A stretch of DNA of 40,115 bases from an uncultured Oscillospiraceae bacterium (GTDB lineage: Bacteria > Bacillota > Clostridia > Oscillospirales > Oscillospiraceae): contig CALWXD010000106.1 in NCBI GenBank assembly GCA_944385425.1, positions 1 through 40,115 of the forward strand, given 5' to 3'. Below, piece by piece: positions 22,137 to 30,093 of this stretch (position 1 is the first letter of the stretch; every line of letters starts with the position of its first letter). The position numbers were made by a program, and so were the translations under genes. Under the pieces are notes generated by a model that had not been told where the DNA came from, did not search any database, and saw nothing but the letters and a program-made list of their open reading frames with translations.

Positions 22137-22595
22137 TTACCGCCCCGCGGGCGGGTGCTGGGCCATATACGCCTCTAAGATCCGGGCCGCGCCGCCCACA
22201 AGCCGGGCGCAGGGCCGGTCGGCGTAGTAGGCCGCCGTCCGTTTCTCCGGCACGGGGGGCTCCGCCCCCTCCCGGCCCAGCAGCTCCCGGCAGATCATGG
22301 TGCCAAATTCCGCCTTGAACTGCCCGGCCAGGGCCTGGACCAGGGCGTAGAGTTCGGCTTTCGCCCCGTCGTCGCCGGGGGAGGCGTAGCCGTAGAGGGC
22401 GCCGGCGGCCATCAGCATGCCGCTGACCGCCCCGCACACCTCCCGCAGCCGGCCCATGCCGCCCCCAAAGGCGGAGGAGAGCCGGGCGGCCGGCTCCGCC
22501 TCCACGCCGATGTCGGGGGCGAAGGCCAGGAACACCGACTGGGCGCAGTTGTAGCCGTCTAAGAAGTATTGTACCGCCTGTTCCTCTCTGGTCAT
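22137..22595 (-). CDS. C_GCAxxG_C_C family protein
   Basis: A 152-residue protein of the C_GCAxxG_C_C family, a redox-type cysteine protein widespread in anaerobes. The signature is spread as GYNCAQSV (residues 14-21), the REVCGAVSG centre (51-59), MICREL (100-105) and a last Cys129 in DRPCARLV. These conserved cysteines suggest a metal, cluster or redox centre; no reaction is established with confidence. The ATG at 22595 is preceded by a near-perfect AGGAGGG, so longer in-frame starts are rejected. It has a dedicated promoter with a hairpin in the leader. Confidence 0.9.
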   Translation of the reverse strand: MTREEQAVQYFLDGYNCAQSVFLAFAPDIGVEAEPAARLSSAFGGGMGRLREVCGAVSGMLMAAGALYGYASPGDDGAKAELYALVQALAGQFKAEFGTMICRELLGREGAEPPVPEKRTAAYYADRPCARLVGGAARILEAYMAQHPPAGR

Positions 22596-22620
22596 CCCCA
22601 ATTCCCTCCTGCAGCCGAGG

Positions 22621-22642
22621 CCGGCGGCCATAGGGCCGCCGG
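22621..22642 (-). promoter_or_regulatory. Leader hairpin of the C_GCAxxG_C_C gene
   Basis: Nine-base perfect arms (22621-22629 and 22634-22642) with a four-base loop lie between the promoter and the ribosome binding site. No T-run follows, so a message-stabilising role is more likely than termination. Confidence 0.6.
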
Positions 22643-22664
22643 TCTCGGCAGATATGGTGGTTTT

Positions 22665-22693
22665 ATGGTAGCACATCGGGAGAGGGATTGCAA
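22665..22693 (-). promoter_or_regulatory. Promoter of the C_GCAxxG_C_C gene
   Basis: Minus strand TTGCAA (22693-22688) and TACCAT (22670-22665), 17 bp apart, just past the anti-sigma stop codon. Confidence 0.75.
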
Positions 22694-22696
22694 TCA

Positions 22697-23485
22697 TCAG
22701 AAGGACGCCAGGATCTCCTCCATCAGCGCCGTGTCCGCCGCGTCCACGATAAAGATGTTGTAGTAGACGCCCTCGTGGATAAAGTAGGCGTCACAGCTGG
22801 GCCGCTCACCGGTGGTGAGGTACACCAGGGCCCCGTCGCCGCTGCCGGTGGTCATCTCCAGCTGCTGGATGGACAGGTCCCCCTCGCCCAGGAATGCGCC
22901 GGTCTCGTAGCCTCTGCCGCCCTCAGCGTCGATATTGACGTGGATCATGATGTCATATCCGTCCAGGGTGTACACCGTGGAGAGGGATGCGTAGTCTCCG
23001 GTCACAAAGACATCGAAGTCCCGGTGCTCCCCTGCGGCCAAGACGCTGCTCTCCGCCGCCAGGGGGATGTCCTCCCCGATGAAGTCCGCCGCCTCCTCCC
23101 AGGTGCTGAAGGAGGGGATATCCAGGGTGACGACCTCGGCCTTCGTTCCTTCGGCGGCATAGTCCGCCGGGCGGGTGTCCAGCACGGGCATCCCGTTTTC
23201 CATATAGTCCTGCACCGTCTCGCTGAACTGGGAGACAGGGAACTTGGTGGTTTCCATGGCCATCAGGCCGTAGCGGTTGGTATCCTCACTGTTTTCCAGG
23301 TACAGCAGCTGAAAGCCAAACAGCTTTTCCGCCGCCAGCACCCCCACGGTCAGCACCAGGCAGGCCGCCGCGGCCACAGCCGCGATCCGCAGCGCTCTGC
23401 GGCGGCGGGGACGGGGCAGGTCCGCCGCCTCGATGAGATCGGGGGCCAGGTGCTCCATGGCCTCCCACATGGTCTCCTTATTCAT
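22697..23485 (-). CDS. Membrane-anchored anti-sigma factor-like protein
   Basis: A 262-residue single-pass membrane protein. Residues 1-30 are a short cytoplasmic part (MNKETMWEAMEHLAPDLIE), residues about 33-51 are the transmembrane helix (RIAAVAAAACLVLTVGVLA), and the rest is an extracellular domain of DUF4367-like look with acidic beta-rich sequence. It overlaps the ECF sigma gene by 8 bp, the usual layout of a sigma/anti-sigma pair, so it probably holds the sigma factor at the membrane until an envelope signal arrives. No zinc-binding HXXXCXXC motif is present in the cytoplasmic part, so it is not a ZAS-type anti-sigma. Confidence 0.78.
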   Translation of the reverse strand: MNKETMWEAMEHLAPDLIEAADLPRPRRRRALRIAAVAAAACLVLTVGVLAAEKLFGFQLLYLENSEDTNRYGLMAMETTKFPVSQFSETVQDYMENGMPVLDTRPADYAAEGTKAEVVTLDIPSFSTWEEAADFIGEDIPLAAESSVLAAGEHRDFDVFVTGDYASLSTVYTLDGYDIMIHVNIDAEGGRGYETGAFLGEGDLSIQQLEMTTGSGDGALVYLTTGERPSCDAYFIHEGVYYNIFIVDAADTALMEEILASF

Positions 23486-24020
23486 GCCATAGTTCCTCCT
23501 TCATCAGATAGTTTTTTAGTTGTTTTCGCAGGCGGAAGAGGGCGCTCTTGGTCTTGCTGACGCTCCAGCCCATCCGCAGCGCCACCGCCTCCAGGCTGTC
23601 GGCGTACCAGTAGCGGCGGAGGAAGGCGGTGCGGACCTCCGGGCGCTGGGCGCGGAGGAAGGCCGAGACGGCCTCCCCCAGGGCCCTGGCCTCTATGGCC
23701 CCGTCCACGCTCCCCCGGTCCGGCAGGGCCTCCGACAGTTCCTCCCGCAGGGCGTCCACGGCGGCGTTCTGCCGGCGCCGCCTAAGGGCGGCGTTTCGGA
23801 CGATGGCCCCCAGCCACGCCTTGAAGTGGTCCGGCCTTGCCGGGGGGATGGCGTTCCACACGGAGAGGTAGGCGTCGCTGACGCACTCCTCCGCGTCCTC
23901 CTCGTTTTTCAAGATGTTCCGGGCGATGGCGCGGCAGTAGGCGCCGTAGGCGCTGTCCAGCTCGCCCAGGGCCTGCTCCGAGCGCTGCTCCAGCAGGCCG
24001 ATCAAGGTGTCGCTCGTCAA
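23478..24020 (-). CDS. ECF-type RNA polymerase sigma factor
   Basis: A 180-residue sigma-70 family protein of the extracytoplasmic function type. Region 2 runs from about residue 20 (YGAYCRAIARNILKNEEDAEECVSDAYLSVWN) with the DAEE-type core-binding segment, and region 4 near 125-170 has the helix-turn-helix SLEAVALRMGWSVSKTKSALFRLRKQL. The frame reaches back to 24071, but a TTG at 24020 with GGAGG ten bases upstream is the best start, giving normal ECF length. It is cotranscribed with the membrane anti-sigma downstream. A perfect palindrome GAAGGGTCCCTTC (24038-24050) lies just upstream and may be part of its control region. Confidence 0.92.
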   Translation of the reverse strand: MTSDTLIGLLEQRSEQALGELDSAYGAYCRAIARNILKNEEDAEECVSDAYLSVWNAIPPARPDHFKAWLGAIVRNAALRRRRQNAAVDALREELSEALPDRGSVDGAIEARALGEAVSAFLRAQRPEVRTAFLRRYWYADSLEAVALRMGWSVSKTKSALFRLRKQLKNYLMKEELWHE

Positions 24021-24066
24021 AAAATTCTCACCTCCGGGAAGGGTCCCTTCACCTATCAAGAGACAA

Positions 24067-24095
24067 AGCACCCCGCGCCGGTTGCGCGGGGTGCT
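24067..24095 (-). terminator. Terminator of the mtnN-luxS operon
   Basis: A perfect 12-bp stem (24067-24078 with 24084-24095) and five-base loop, followed on the minus strand by TTTGTCTCTT. It sits between luxS and the sigma gene. Confidence 0.82.
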
Positions 24096-24117
24096 GAAAT
24101 TTTTGCTTTTTCGGCGG

Positions 24118-24582
24118 CTACTTCTCGTAGCGGAGGTCCCCCTCGGTCCAGTTTTGGATCAGATCCCGGTAGAAGGCGCACTGGGCATTGGCCAGGGCTG
24201 TGTCCAGATTGCGGCAGTTGCCGCACTCCGCCTCGCTCTTGCCGGGCATGGGGCCGTCATAGGCTGCGCCGGCGGCAAAGACCTCCTGCAAAAGCCGGAT
24301 GGCCCCGTCGTCGGTGAGGCGGCGGCTGTCAAAGAGGAAGTAGAACCCGGTCTGACAGCCCATGGGGCCGAAGTAGATCACCGCGTCCCTCTGGGGGCTG
24401 TTTCGAAGGAGGGTGGCGATGATGTGCTCCACGGAGTGCATCTCCGCGTTGGAGAGGAGGTCACCGGTGTTGGGCTTTTTGAACCGGAGGTCGAAGGTGG
24501 TGGTGTCCCCGTCCCGGCGGGAGAGGTACAGCCCCGGCAGGAGCCGGGTGTGGTCCACTTGAAAGCTGGCGATCCGTTCCAT
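24118..24582 (-). CDS. luxS: S-ribosylhomocysteine lyase LuxS
   Basis: A 154-residue LuxS that cleaves S-ribosylhomocysteine to homocysteine and DPD, the precursor of autoinducer-2. The metal site is visible as H49 and H53 in EMHSVEHIIAT and C120 in EAECGNCRN; the catalytic Cys76 lies in GPMGCQTGFY. The N-terminal HTRLLPGLYLSR is also typical. The start at ATG 24582 is five bases after the stop of the nucleosidase gene. Together the two enzymes form the complete two-step recycling of S-adenosylhomocysteine. Confidence 0.97.
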   Translation of the reverse strand: MERIASFQVDHTRLLPGLYLSRRDGDTTTFDLRFKKPNTGDLLSNAEMHSVEHIIATLLRNSPQRDAVIYFGPMGCQTGFYFLFDSRRLTDDGAIRLLQEVFAAGAAYDGPMPGKSEAECGNCRNLDTALANAQCAFYRDLIQNWTEGDLRYEK

Positions 24583-24587
24583 GGCCG

Positions 24588-25286
24588 TTAATCCTCCTTT
24601 TCTGCCGCTGCCCCGTCCCGCAGGCGGCGGGCCAGGGGCAGCACCACGGCGTTGAGTTTCTCCATGGCCGCGGCGAAATTGAAGTACTCCTCGTGGCTGT
24701 TCTCCCGGCACAGCCGGTCGGACACCGACTTTACCGCCGAGAAGGGGATGCCGTTTCTTAGGCACACCTGGGCGATGGCGCCTCCCTCCATCTCGCAAAG
24801 GAGCGGGGAGAAGGTGCGGGCGATCCAGTCCGCCCGGTCCCCCTTGACCATAAAGGCGTCGCCGGTGGCCACCGTCCCGGTGACATAGGGCTGGCCCATG
24901 GCGTCCAGGGCCTCCCGCACCGGGGCGCACACGGTGGGAAAGCGCACCATATCCACCGTGGACACCAGCCCCACCGGGTCCCCCAGGGCGGAGGAGTCCA
25001 CATCGTGCTGGAGGAAGGCGTCCGCCGCCACCACCGTCCCGATGGGGAGGTCCCGGAAACACCCGGCCACCCCGGCGTTGAGCACCCAGTCGGGGCGGTA
25101 GCGGTCGATCATCAGCTGGGCGGCCATGGCGGCGTTGACCTTGCCGATGCCCCCGGCATAGGCCAGGATCCCCGGCTCGATCTGGTAGAAGGGCGCGCCG
25201 CAGACCGTCTCCAGCTCCCTGGCGCCGGAGAGGGCCAGAAGGCTTGCCAGCTCCTCCTCCATGGCGTAGGCCAGTGCAATTTTCAT
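24588..25286 (-). CDS. mtnN: 5'-methylthioadenosine/S-adenosylhomocysteine nucleosidase
   Basis: A 232-residue nucleosidase of the MTA/SAH (Pfs) family that removes adenine from S-adenosylhomocysteine and 5'-methylthioadenosine, supplying LuxS with its substrate. It begins MKIALAYAMEEELASLL, contains the glycine-rich GGIGKVNAAMAAQ (about 45-57), NAGVAGCFRDLPIGTVV, the purine-site segment CEMEGGAIAQVC with the ribose-binding Glu, and the SVSDRLCREN aspartate loop. The ATG at 25286 is preceded by GGGGAG at 10 bases and is where homology starts; the frame is open 17 codons further. Cotranscribed with luxS. Confidence 0.96.
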   Translation of the reverse strand: MKIALAYAMEEELASLLALSGARELETVCGAPFYQIEPGILAYAGGIGKVNAAMAAQLMIDRYRPDWVLNAGVAGCFRDLPIGTVVAADAFLQHDVDSSALGDPVGLVSTVDMVRFPTVCAPVREALDAMGQPYVTGTVATGDAFMVKGDRADWIARTFSPLLCEMEGGAIAQVCLRNGIPFSAVKSVSDRLCRENSHEEYFNFAAAMEKLNAVVLPLARRLRDGAAAEKED

Positions 25287-25327
25287 AAGTACAAGCTCCC
25301 CTTTCGTCAAAATCCGCTGTCGGGGCC

Positions 25328-25357
25328 AGTATACCACACCGCCGCCCGCCCTGCCAA
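25328..25357 (-). promoter_or_regulatory. Promoter of mtnN-luxS
   Basis: Minus strand TTGGCA (25357-25352) and TATACT (25333-25328), 18 bp apart. Confidence 0.65.
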
Positions 25358-25447
25358 GGGGGAATTGTGCCGCGGACCCTGCCCCGCCGGAATTTTACAA
25401 TTTTGTTACTTGCCAGGATCTGGGGCTAGGCAAGGCGCGGGACAATA

Positions 25448-25456
25448 TGGTATAAT
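25448..25456 (+). promoter_or_regulatory. Extended -10 promoter of the dual lysozyme gene
   Basis: TGGTATAAT at 25448-25456 is a perfect extended -10 element. No good -35 box is present at the right distance, as expected for extended -10 promoters. Confidence 0.65.
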
Positions 25457-25550
25457 CAAACCACGCGTGTAGAAACCTGTCGAAATGGGGCGGAACCCTT
25501 CCGATGGCGGCTCTATGTGTGATCAATTTGGAAGGAAGTGGTTTGACCCC

Positions 25551-27662
25551 ATGAAAAGACTGTGTTCCCTGCTGCTGGCGGCGGTTTTGGCGCTGACGCT
25601 GCTGCCCGCGGCGGCCCTCGCCGCGGAGGAGCCCATGACCACCAGCGCCGCCGGCGCGGAGATGATCGCCGGCTTTGAGGGCTACCGCCAGTACGCCTAC
25701 TACGACGGCGGCCAGTGGTACATCGGCTACGGCACGGCCTGCGGCCGGTACGACTACCCCGACGGCGTCACCGAGGAGGAGGCCCTGGCCCTCATGCAGG
25801 CGGACCTCCAGGAGAGGGAGGCCCAGGTCAACGACTTCCTCCAGACCTACGGCATCTCCCTCACCCAGTATCAGTTTGACGCCCTCATGAGCCTCACCTA
25901 CAACCTGGGCGCCAGCTGGATGACCCCCGGCTGCCGCCTGGGGGAGTATCTCATCAACGGCGTGGAGAATTACAGCAAGGACCAGGTGGTCAACGCCATC
26001 GCCACCTGGTGCCATGTGGGCAACGTACCCATGGAGAGCCTGGCCCGCCGGCGGCTGCAGGAGGCCTACCTCTTCCTCTATGGCACCTATGAGAACAACG
26101 GGGCGGAGGAGTACGTCTACGTCCACTACATCGCCGGCACCGGCGAGGTGGCCCACACCACCATGTTCTACCCCAAAAACCACACCTACGGGACCCTCCA
26201 GACCCCCACCCACCCCAGCCAGTACTTCCAGGGGTGGTACACCACCGGCAACACCCTTTTGCGGGCGGACGACATCGCGGTGGGCAATGTCAGCGTCACC
26301 GCCCGCTACGGCGGCGAGCCCGTGTCGGACACCGGCGTGGAGACGGTGCAGTGGGACAACCCCTTCTCCGATATCCAGGAGACAGACTGGTACTACGCCT
26401 ACATCCGCAACCTCTCCCTGGCCGGCCAGGTGGACGGCTATCCCGACGGGACCTTTAAGCCCGGCCGGGAGGTGACCGCCGGCGAGGGGCTGAAGATGCT
26501 CCTCATGAGCGCCGGCTACGGCCAGCAGGAGCCCCTTGCGGGGGGCCACTGGGCCAGCGGCTACCTGGAGCTGGCGGAGGAGGAGGGTTTCCTAACGCCC
26601 GGCGAGATCACGGACCTGGACGCACCCCTCAGCCGCGGCCTGGTGGCCAAGGTGGCCGCCCAGGCCCTGCAGCTGCCCGCCGCCAGCGCCGCCTCCCCCT
26701 TTGCTGACACCGGCGACGGCTATGCCGTGGCCCTGTACGAGGCGGGGATCCTCACCGGCAGCTACAACACCAGCGGCCAGCTGGTCTACCGGCCGGAGGC
26801 CACCATCGTCCGCTCCGAGGTCTGCACCGTCATGTGGAAGATGTCCAGCTACGACCCCGCCGAGCAGGTGCCGGAGGAGCCCGACGAGCCGGACGAGCCC
26901 GAGGATCCGGACCCCGGTGAAACCGGCTATATCATCTACGGCAACCACAAGATCCCCGTGCTGCCGGATGTGGCGGTGAACGAGTACGACAGGGAGCTCT
27001 TCCGCCTGGAGGGCACCGCCCTCTACTACGACGACCCCGATGTGGAGACCTACCTGGGCATCGACGTCTCCAGCTACCAGGGGGACATCGACTGGCAGGC
27101 CGTGGCCGCCGACGGGATCGAATACGCCTTCATCCGGGTGGGGTACCGGGGGTACACCGCCGGGTCGCTGAACCTGGACCGCTACTATGAGCAGAACATC
27201 CAGGGCGCACTGGACGCGGGGCTGAAGGTGGGCGTCTACTTCTTCTCCCAGGCCATCTCTGTGGAGGAGGCCGTGGAGGAGGCGGACTATGTGCTGGACG
27301 CCATCCGCGGCTACGACATCACCTACCCGGTGGTGTTCGACTGGGAGACCATCGGCTCCTCCAACGCCCGCACCAACGGCCTGGACGCGGAGACCCTCAC
27401 CGACTGCGCCATCGCCTTCTGCGAGCGGGTGAAGTCCGCCGGGTACATCCCCATGGTCTACTTCAACCAGAATGTGGCCTATCTGAAGATGGACCTCAGC
27501 CGCTTGACGGACTACGACTTCTGGTACGCCCAGTATCCGCCGGAGAGCGCGGTGTACCCCTCCATCTACTACCACTTCGACATCTGGCAGTACACCAGCA
27601 GCGGCTATGTGGACGGCATTGACGGCCGGGTAGACCGGAACATCAGCTGGAAGCGCTGGTAG
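25551..27662 (+). CDS. Secreted wall hydrolase with GH24 and GH25 lysozyme domains and SLH repeats
   Basis: A 703-residue secreted protein. Residues 1-25 are a signal peptide ending ALAAEE. Residues about 33-178 are a GH24 phage-type lysozyme with E43, D52 and T62 in AGFEGYRQYAYYDGG...IGYGT. Residues about 187-252 resemble a short InlB-type repeat (FYPKNHTYGTLQTPT...FQGWYTTG). Residues 270-432 hold S-layer-homology sequence, best in FSDIQETDWYYAYIRNLSLAG with DGYPDGTFKPGREVT, which would bind wall polysaccharide. An acidic proline linker (PEEPDEPDEPEDPDP) follows, and residues about 500-703 form a GH25 muramidase with D505 and the DWE at 597-599. Both catalytic domains cut the same glycan bond in peptidoglycan. 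The ATG at 25551 is chosen for the signal peptide; AAGGAAG is 12 bases upstream. Confidence 0.9.
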   Translation: MKRLCSLLLAAVLALTLLPAAALAAEEPMTTSAAGAEMIAGFEGYRQYAYYDGGQWYIGYGTACGRYDYPDGVTEEEALALMQADLQEREAQVNDFLQTYGISLTQYQFDALMSLTYNLGASWMTPGCRLGEYLINGVENYSKDQVVNAIATWCHVGNVPMESLARRRLQEAYLFLYGTYENNGAEEYVYVHYIAGTGEVAHTTMFYPKNHTYGTLQTPTHPSQYFQGWYTTGNTLLRADDIAVGNVSVTARYGGEPVSDTGVETVQWDNPFSDIQETDWYYAYIRNLSLAGQVDGYPDGTFKPGREVTAGEGLKMLLMSAGYGQQEPLAGGHWASGYLELAEEEGFLTPGEITDLDAPLSRGLVAKVAAQALQLPAASAASPFADTGDGYAVALYEAGILTGSYNTSGQLVYRPEATIVRSEVCTVMWKMSSYDPAEQVPEEPDEPDEPEDPDPGETGYIIYGNHKIPVLPDVAVNEYDRELFRLEGTALYYDDPDVETYLGIDVSSYQGDIDWQAVAADGIEYAFIRVGYRGYTAGSLNLDRYYEQNIQGALDAGLKVGVYFFSQAISVEEAVEEADYVLDAIRGYDITYPVVFDWETIGSSNARTNGLDAETLTDCAIAFCERVKSAGYIPMVYFNQNVAYLKMDLSRLTDYDFWYAQYPPESAVYPSIYYHFDIWQYTSSGYVDGIDGRVDRNISWKRW

Positions 27663-27696
27663 GCCGCCGCCCCTAAGCGGAGCATAGGAGAACAGG

Positions 27697-27732
27697 AAAG
27701 CCCCCGCCGGCTCGTGCCGGCGGGGGCTTTTT
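27697..27732 (+). terminator. Strong terminator of the lysozyme gene
   Basis: A perfect 15-bp stem (27697-27711 with 27716-27730) and TCGT loop, ending in TTTTT. The end of the convergent glycerate kinase gene touches it, so it may serve both strands. Confidence 0.93.
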
Positions 27733-28964
27733 CAGCGGCGGATCAGCACCACCGCCACGTCGTTGAGGTTGGTGCCGGTGGGGCCGGTGACGAGAAGGCC
27801 CCCCACCGCCCGGAGGGCGGTGTAGGCGTCGTTTTCCTCCAGGACCTGGTGAAGGGAGAACCCCCTTTCCGCCAGCGCCGCCAGGGTCCCCCCGTCCACG
27901 ATGCCGCCGGCGGCGTCGGTAGGGCCGTCGGTGCCGTCGGAGCCCAGGGAGAAGAGCACCGTGTCCCGGGTGCCGGCAAGGCCCGCCGCGGCGCTGAGGG
28001 CCAGCTCCTGGTTGCGCCCGCCCCGGCCATGGCCCTTTAGGTGCACCACCGTCTCGCCCCCGGCGAGGAAGGCCAGGGATGCCGCGGAATCCTGGTGGGT
28101 CCGGGCGATGGAGGCCAGGAAGGACCCGGCCTCCCGGGCCTCGCAGCAGAGCTGATCGGTGAGGAGGCAGGGCGTGTAGCCCAGGCGGCGGCAGGCCTCC
28201 GATGCCGCGGCGCAGAGGGCTTTGACGCTGCCGGCCACCACCGTCTCCACATTTTGAAGGGCCTTCGGCGTCTCCACCCGGAGCAGCCGCTCCATCTCCG
28301 CTGTCAGCGGCAGGCGGTACTTCTCCGCCACGGCCAGGGCGTCGGCGCAGGTGGCGGGGTCGGGGGCCGCCGGGCCGGAGGCGATGGTGTCCGGCGCGTC
28401 CCCCAGCACGTCGGAGAGCAGCACCGCGTACACCCGGGCCGGGGCGCAGGCGGCGGCGAACCGCCCGCCCTTCACCGCGGAAAAGCGTTTCCGCAGGATA
28501 TTGATCTCCCGGATATCCGCCCCGCAGGCCAGCAGCCGCTCCGTCAGCGCCGCCAGGTCCGCCGGGGGGATGAGGGGGCTTTCAAAGAGGGCGGAGCCGC
28601 CGCCGGAGACCAGAAAGAGCACCGTGTCCTCCGGAGAGAGGTCCCGGACCAGCGCCAGCGCCGCCGCTGTGGCCCGGTAGGAGCTGTCGTCCGGCACCGG
28701 GTGCCCCGCCTCGTAGACGGCGCAGCGGGGGATAGGGCCCCGGCTGTGGCGGTGCTTGGTGATGACGACCCCGGCGCTGAGCCGGTCCCCCAGCTCCGCC
28801 GCGGCGCAGCTGGCCATGGGCCAGGCGGCCTTGCCGATGGCCACCAGGAGAAGGCGGCCGGGAGAAAAGACCTTTCCCGCCAGGGCCCGGCGGACCGCCC
28901 GCTCCGGCCGGCAGGCGGCCAGGGTCTCTTGGATGATGGTTTCGGCGTCGTTTCGCACAGACAT
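27732..28964 (-). CDS. Glycerate 2-kinase, MOFRL family
   Basis: A 410-residue glycerate kinase of the GckA/TtuD type, which makes 2-phosphoglycerate from D-glycerate with ATP. The N-terminal DUF4147 domain shows LLVAIGKAAWPMA and VVITKHRHS, followed by EAGHPVPDDSS and VLFLVSGGGSALFESP. The small C-terminal MOFRL domain is seen in LGSDGTDGPTDAAGGIVDGGT and the preceding GHGRGGRNQELAL. The ATG at 28964 is preceded by GAGGGGG; a seven-codon longer form lacks a good ribosome binding site. It is transcribed away from a hydroxyacid dehydrogenase gene across a shared control region, which fits a glycerate/hydroxypyruvate pathway. Confidence 0.93.
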   Translation of the reverse strand: MSVRNDAETIIQETLAACRPERAVRRALAGKVFSPGRLLLVAIGKAAWPMASCAAAELGDRLSAGVVITKHRHSRGPIPRCAVYEAGHPVPDDSSYRATAAALALVRDLSPEDTVLFLVSGGGSALFESPLIPPADLAALTERLLACGADIREINILRKRFSAVKGGRFAAACAPARVYAVLLSDVLGDAPDTIASGPAAPDPATCADALAVAEKYRLPLTAEMERLLRVETPKALQNVETVVAGSVKALCAAASEACRRLGYTPCLLTDQLCCEAREAGSFLASIARTHQDSAASLAFLAGGETVVHLKGHGRGGRNQELALSAAAGLAGTRDTVLFSLGSDGTDGPTDAAGGIVDGGTLAALAERGFSLHQVLEENDAYTALRAVGGLLVTGPTGTNLNDVAVVLIRR

Positions 28965-28985
28965 GGTGTACCCCCTCAAGCGCAA

Positions 28986-29014
28986 TTGACAGAATGGGCT
29001 TTCTCTGTCATTAT
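28986..29014 (+). promoter_or_regulatory. Promoter of the hydroxyacid dehydrogenase gene
   Basis: Consensus TTGACA (28986-28991) and CATTAT (29009-29014), 17 bp apart. Confidence 0.65.
28987..29010. promoter_or_regulatory. Inverted repeat operator candidate TGACAGA...TCTGTCA
   Basis: Perfect seven-base arms (28987-28993 and 29004-29010) spaced by 10 bp; centre-to-centre distance 17 bp. The repeat covers the plus-strand -35 box and spacer and the predicted start site of the minus-strand promoter, so one bound dimer could block both. Confidence 0.6.
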
Positions 29015-29039
29015 AGAGGAAAGAACTGCCCGCTGTAAA
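29010..29039 (-). promoter_or_regulatory. Promoter of the glycerate kinase gene
   Basis: Minus strand TTTACA (29039-29034) and perfect TATAAT (29015-29010), 18 bp apart. The -10 box occupies the same bases as the plus-strand -10 box of the dehydrogenase promoter. Confidence 0.75.
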
Positions 29040-29059
29040 GAGGAGAAGGAGGAGCGCAT

Positions 29060-30025
29060 ATGAAGATCGTCATACTGGACGGCTATACGGAGAACCCGGG
29101 GGACTTGAGCTGGGCCCCCCTGGAGGCGCTGGGGGAGGTGACGGTGTACGACCGCACCAGCCTCACCGACGAGGCCGAGGCCATAGAGCGGCTGCGGGGG
29201 GCGGACATCGCCGTCACCAACAAGACCCCCATCTCCCGCCGGGTGCTGGAGAGCTGCCCCTCAGTGCGGTATATCGCCGTGCTGGCCACGGGGTACAACA
29301 TTGTGGACTGCGCCGCCGCCCGGGAGCGGGGCATCCCCGTCTCCAACGTCCCCACCTACGGCACCGACGCCGTGGCCCAGTTCGCCATCGCCATGCTGCT
29401 GGAGATCTGCCACCATGTGGCCCACCACAGTGAGACGGTGCACCAGGGGAAGTGGAGCCGCTACCCCGACTGGTGCTACTGGGACTACCCCCTCATCGAG
29501 CTTAGGGGAAAAATCATGGGCATCATCGGCTTTGGCCGCATCGGCCGGCGCACCGGCGAGATCGCCCGGGCCCTGGGCATGGAGGTGCTGGCCTATGACC
29601 GCAGCGAGAGCGAGGCCGGACGGGCTATTGGGCGGTATGTGCCCCTGGAGGAGCTCCTGGCCGCCTCCGACGTCATCGCCCTCCACTGCCCCCTCTTCCC
29701 GGAGACGGAGGGCATCATCAACCGGGAGACCATCGCCAAGATGAAGGACGGGGTGATCCTTCTCAACAACAGCCGGGGCCCCCTGGTGGTGGAGCAGGAC
29801 CTGGCCGACGCTTTGAGCAGCGGCAAGGTGTACGCCGCGGCGGTGGACGTGGTGTCCACCGAGCCCATCCGGCCGGACAACCCCCTCCTCCAGGCGAAAA
29901 ACTGCCTCATCACCCCCCACATCTCCTGGGCGCCGCCGGAGAGCCGCCGGCGGATCATGGACTGCACGGCGGAGAACATCCGCGCCTTCCTGGCCGGCGC
30001 GCCGGTGAACGTGGTGAACGGATGA
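29060..30025 (+). CDS. D-2-hydroxyacid dehydrogenase (hydroxypyruvate reductase-like)
   Basis: A 321-residue NAD(P)-dependent D-2-hydroxyacid dehydrogenase. The Rossmann domain shows IMGIIGFGRIGRRTGEIARALGM with GXGXXG at about residues 155-160, the substrate arginine region LNNSRGPLVVEQDL near 232, the glutamate in DVVSTEPI near 262 and the catalytic histidine in NCLITPHISWAP near 290. The N-terminal substrate domain has IAVLATGYNIVDCAAARERGI. It resembles glycerate dehydrogenase/hydroxypyruvate reductase, and the divergent glycerate kinase supports that role. AGGAGGAGC precedes the ATG at 29060. Substrate identity is inferred, not proven. Confidence 0.92.
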   Translation: MKIVILDGYTENPGDLSWAPLEALGEVTVYDRTSLTDEAEAIERLRGADIAVTNKTPISRRVLESCPSVRYIAVLATGYNIVDCAAARERGIPVSNVPTYGTDAVAQFAIAMLLEICHHVAHHSETVHQGKWSRYPDWCYWDYPLIELRGKIMGIIGFGRIGRRTGEIARALGMEVLAYDRSESEAGRAIGRYVPLEELLAASDVIALHCPLFPETEGIINRETIAKMKDGVILLNNSRGPLVVEQDLADALSSGKVYAAAVDVVSTEPIRPDNPLLQAKNCLITPHISWAPPESRRRIMDCTAENIRAFLAGAPVNVVNG

Positions 30026-30042
30026 TCCGCATTTTCCTATGG

Positions 30043-30077
30043 AAACAGCCGCCCGTCGGTCCGACGGGCGGCTGTTT
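30043..30077. terminator. Bidirectional terminator hairpin
   Basis: Arms 30043-30059 and 30061-30077 are perfectly complementary (17 bases each, with the innermost bases forming the loop) and end in GTTT. It lies between the convergent dehydrogenase and thiT genes. Confidence 0.85.
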
Positions 30078-30093
30078 GGCACAGATGCAGCTT

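Noticed and set aside
25551..27662. Prophage endolysin
   Set aside because: No holin, tail or other phage gene is nearby, and the signal peptide plus SLH repeats point to a cellular wall protein.
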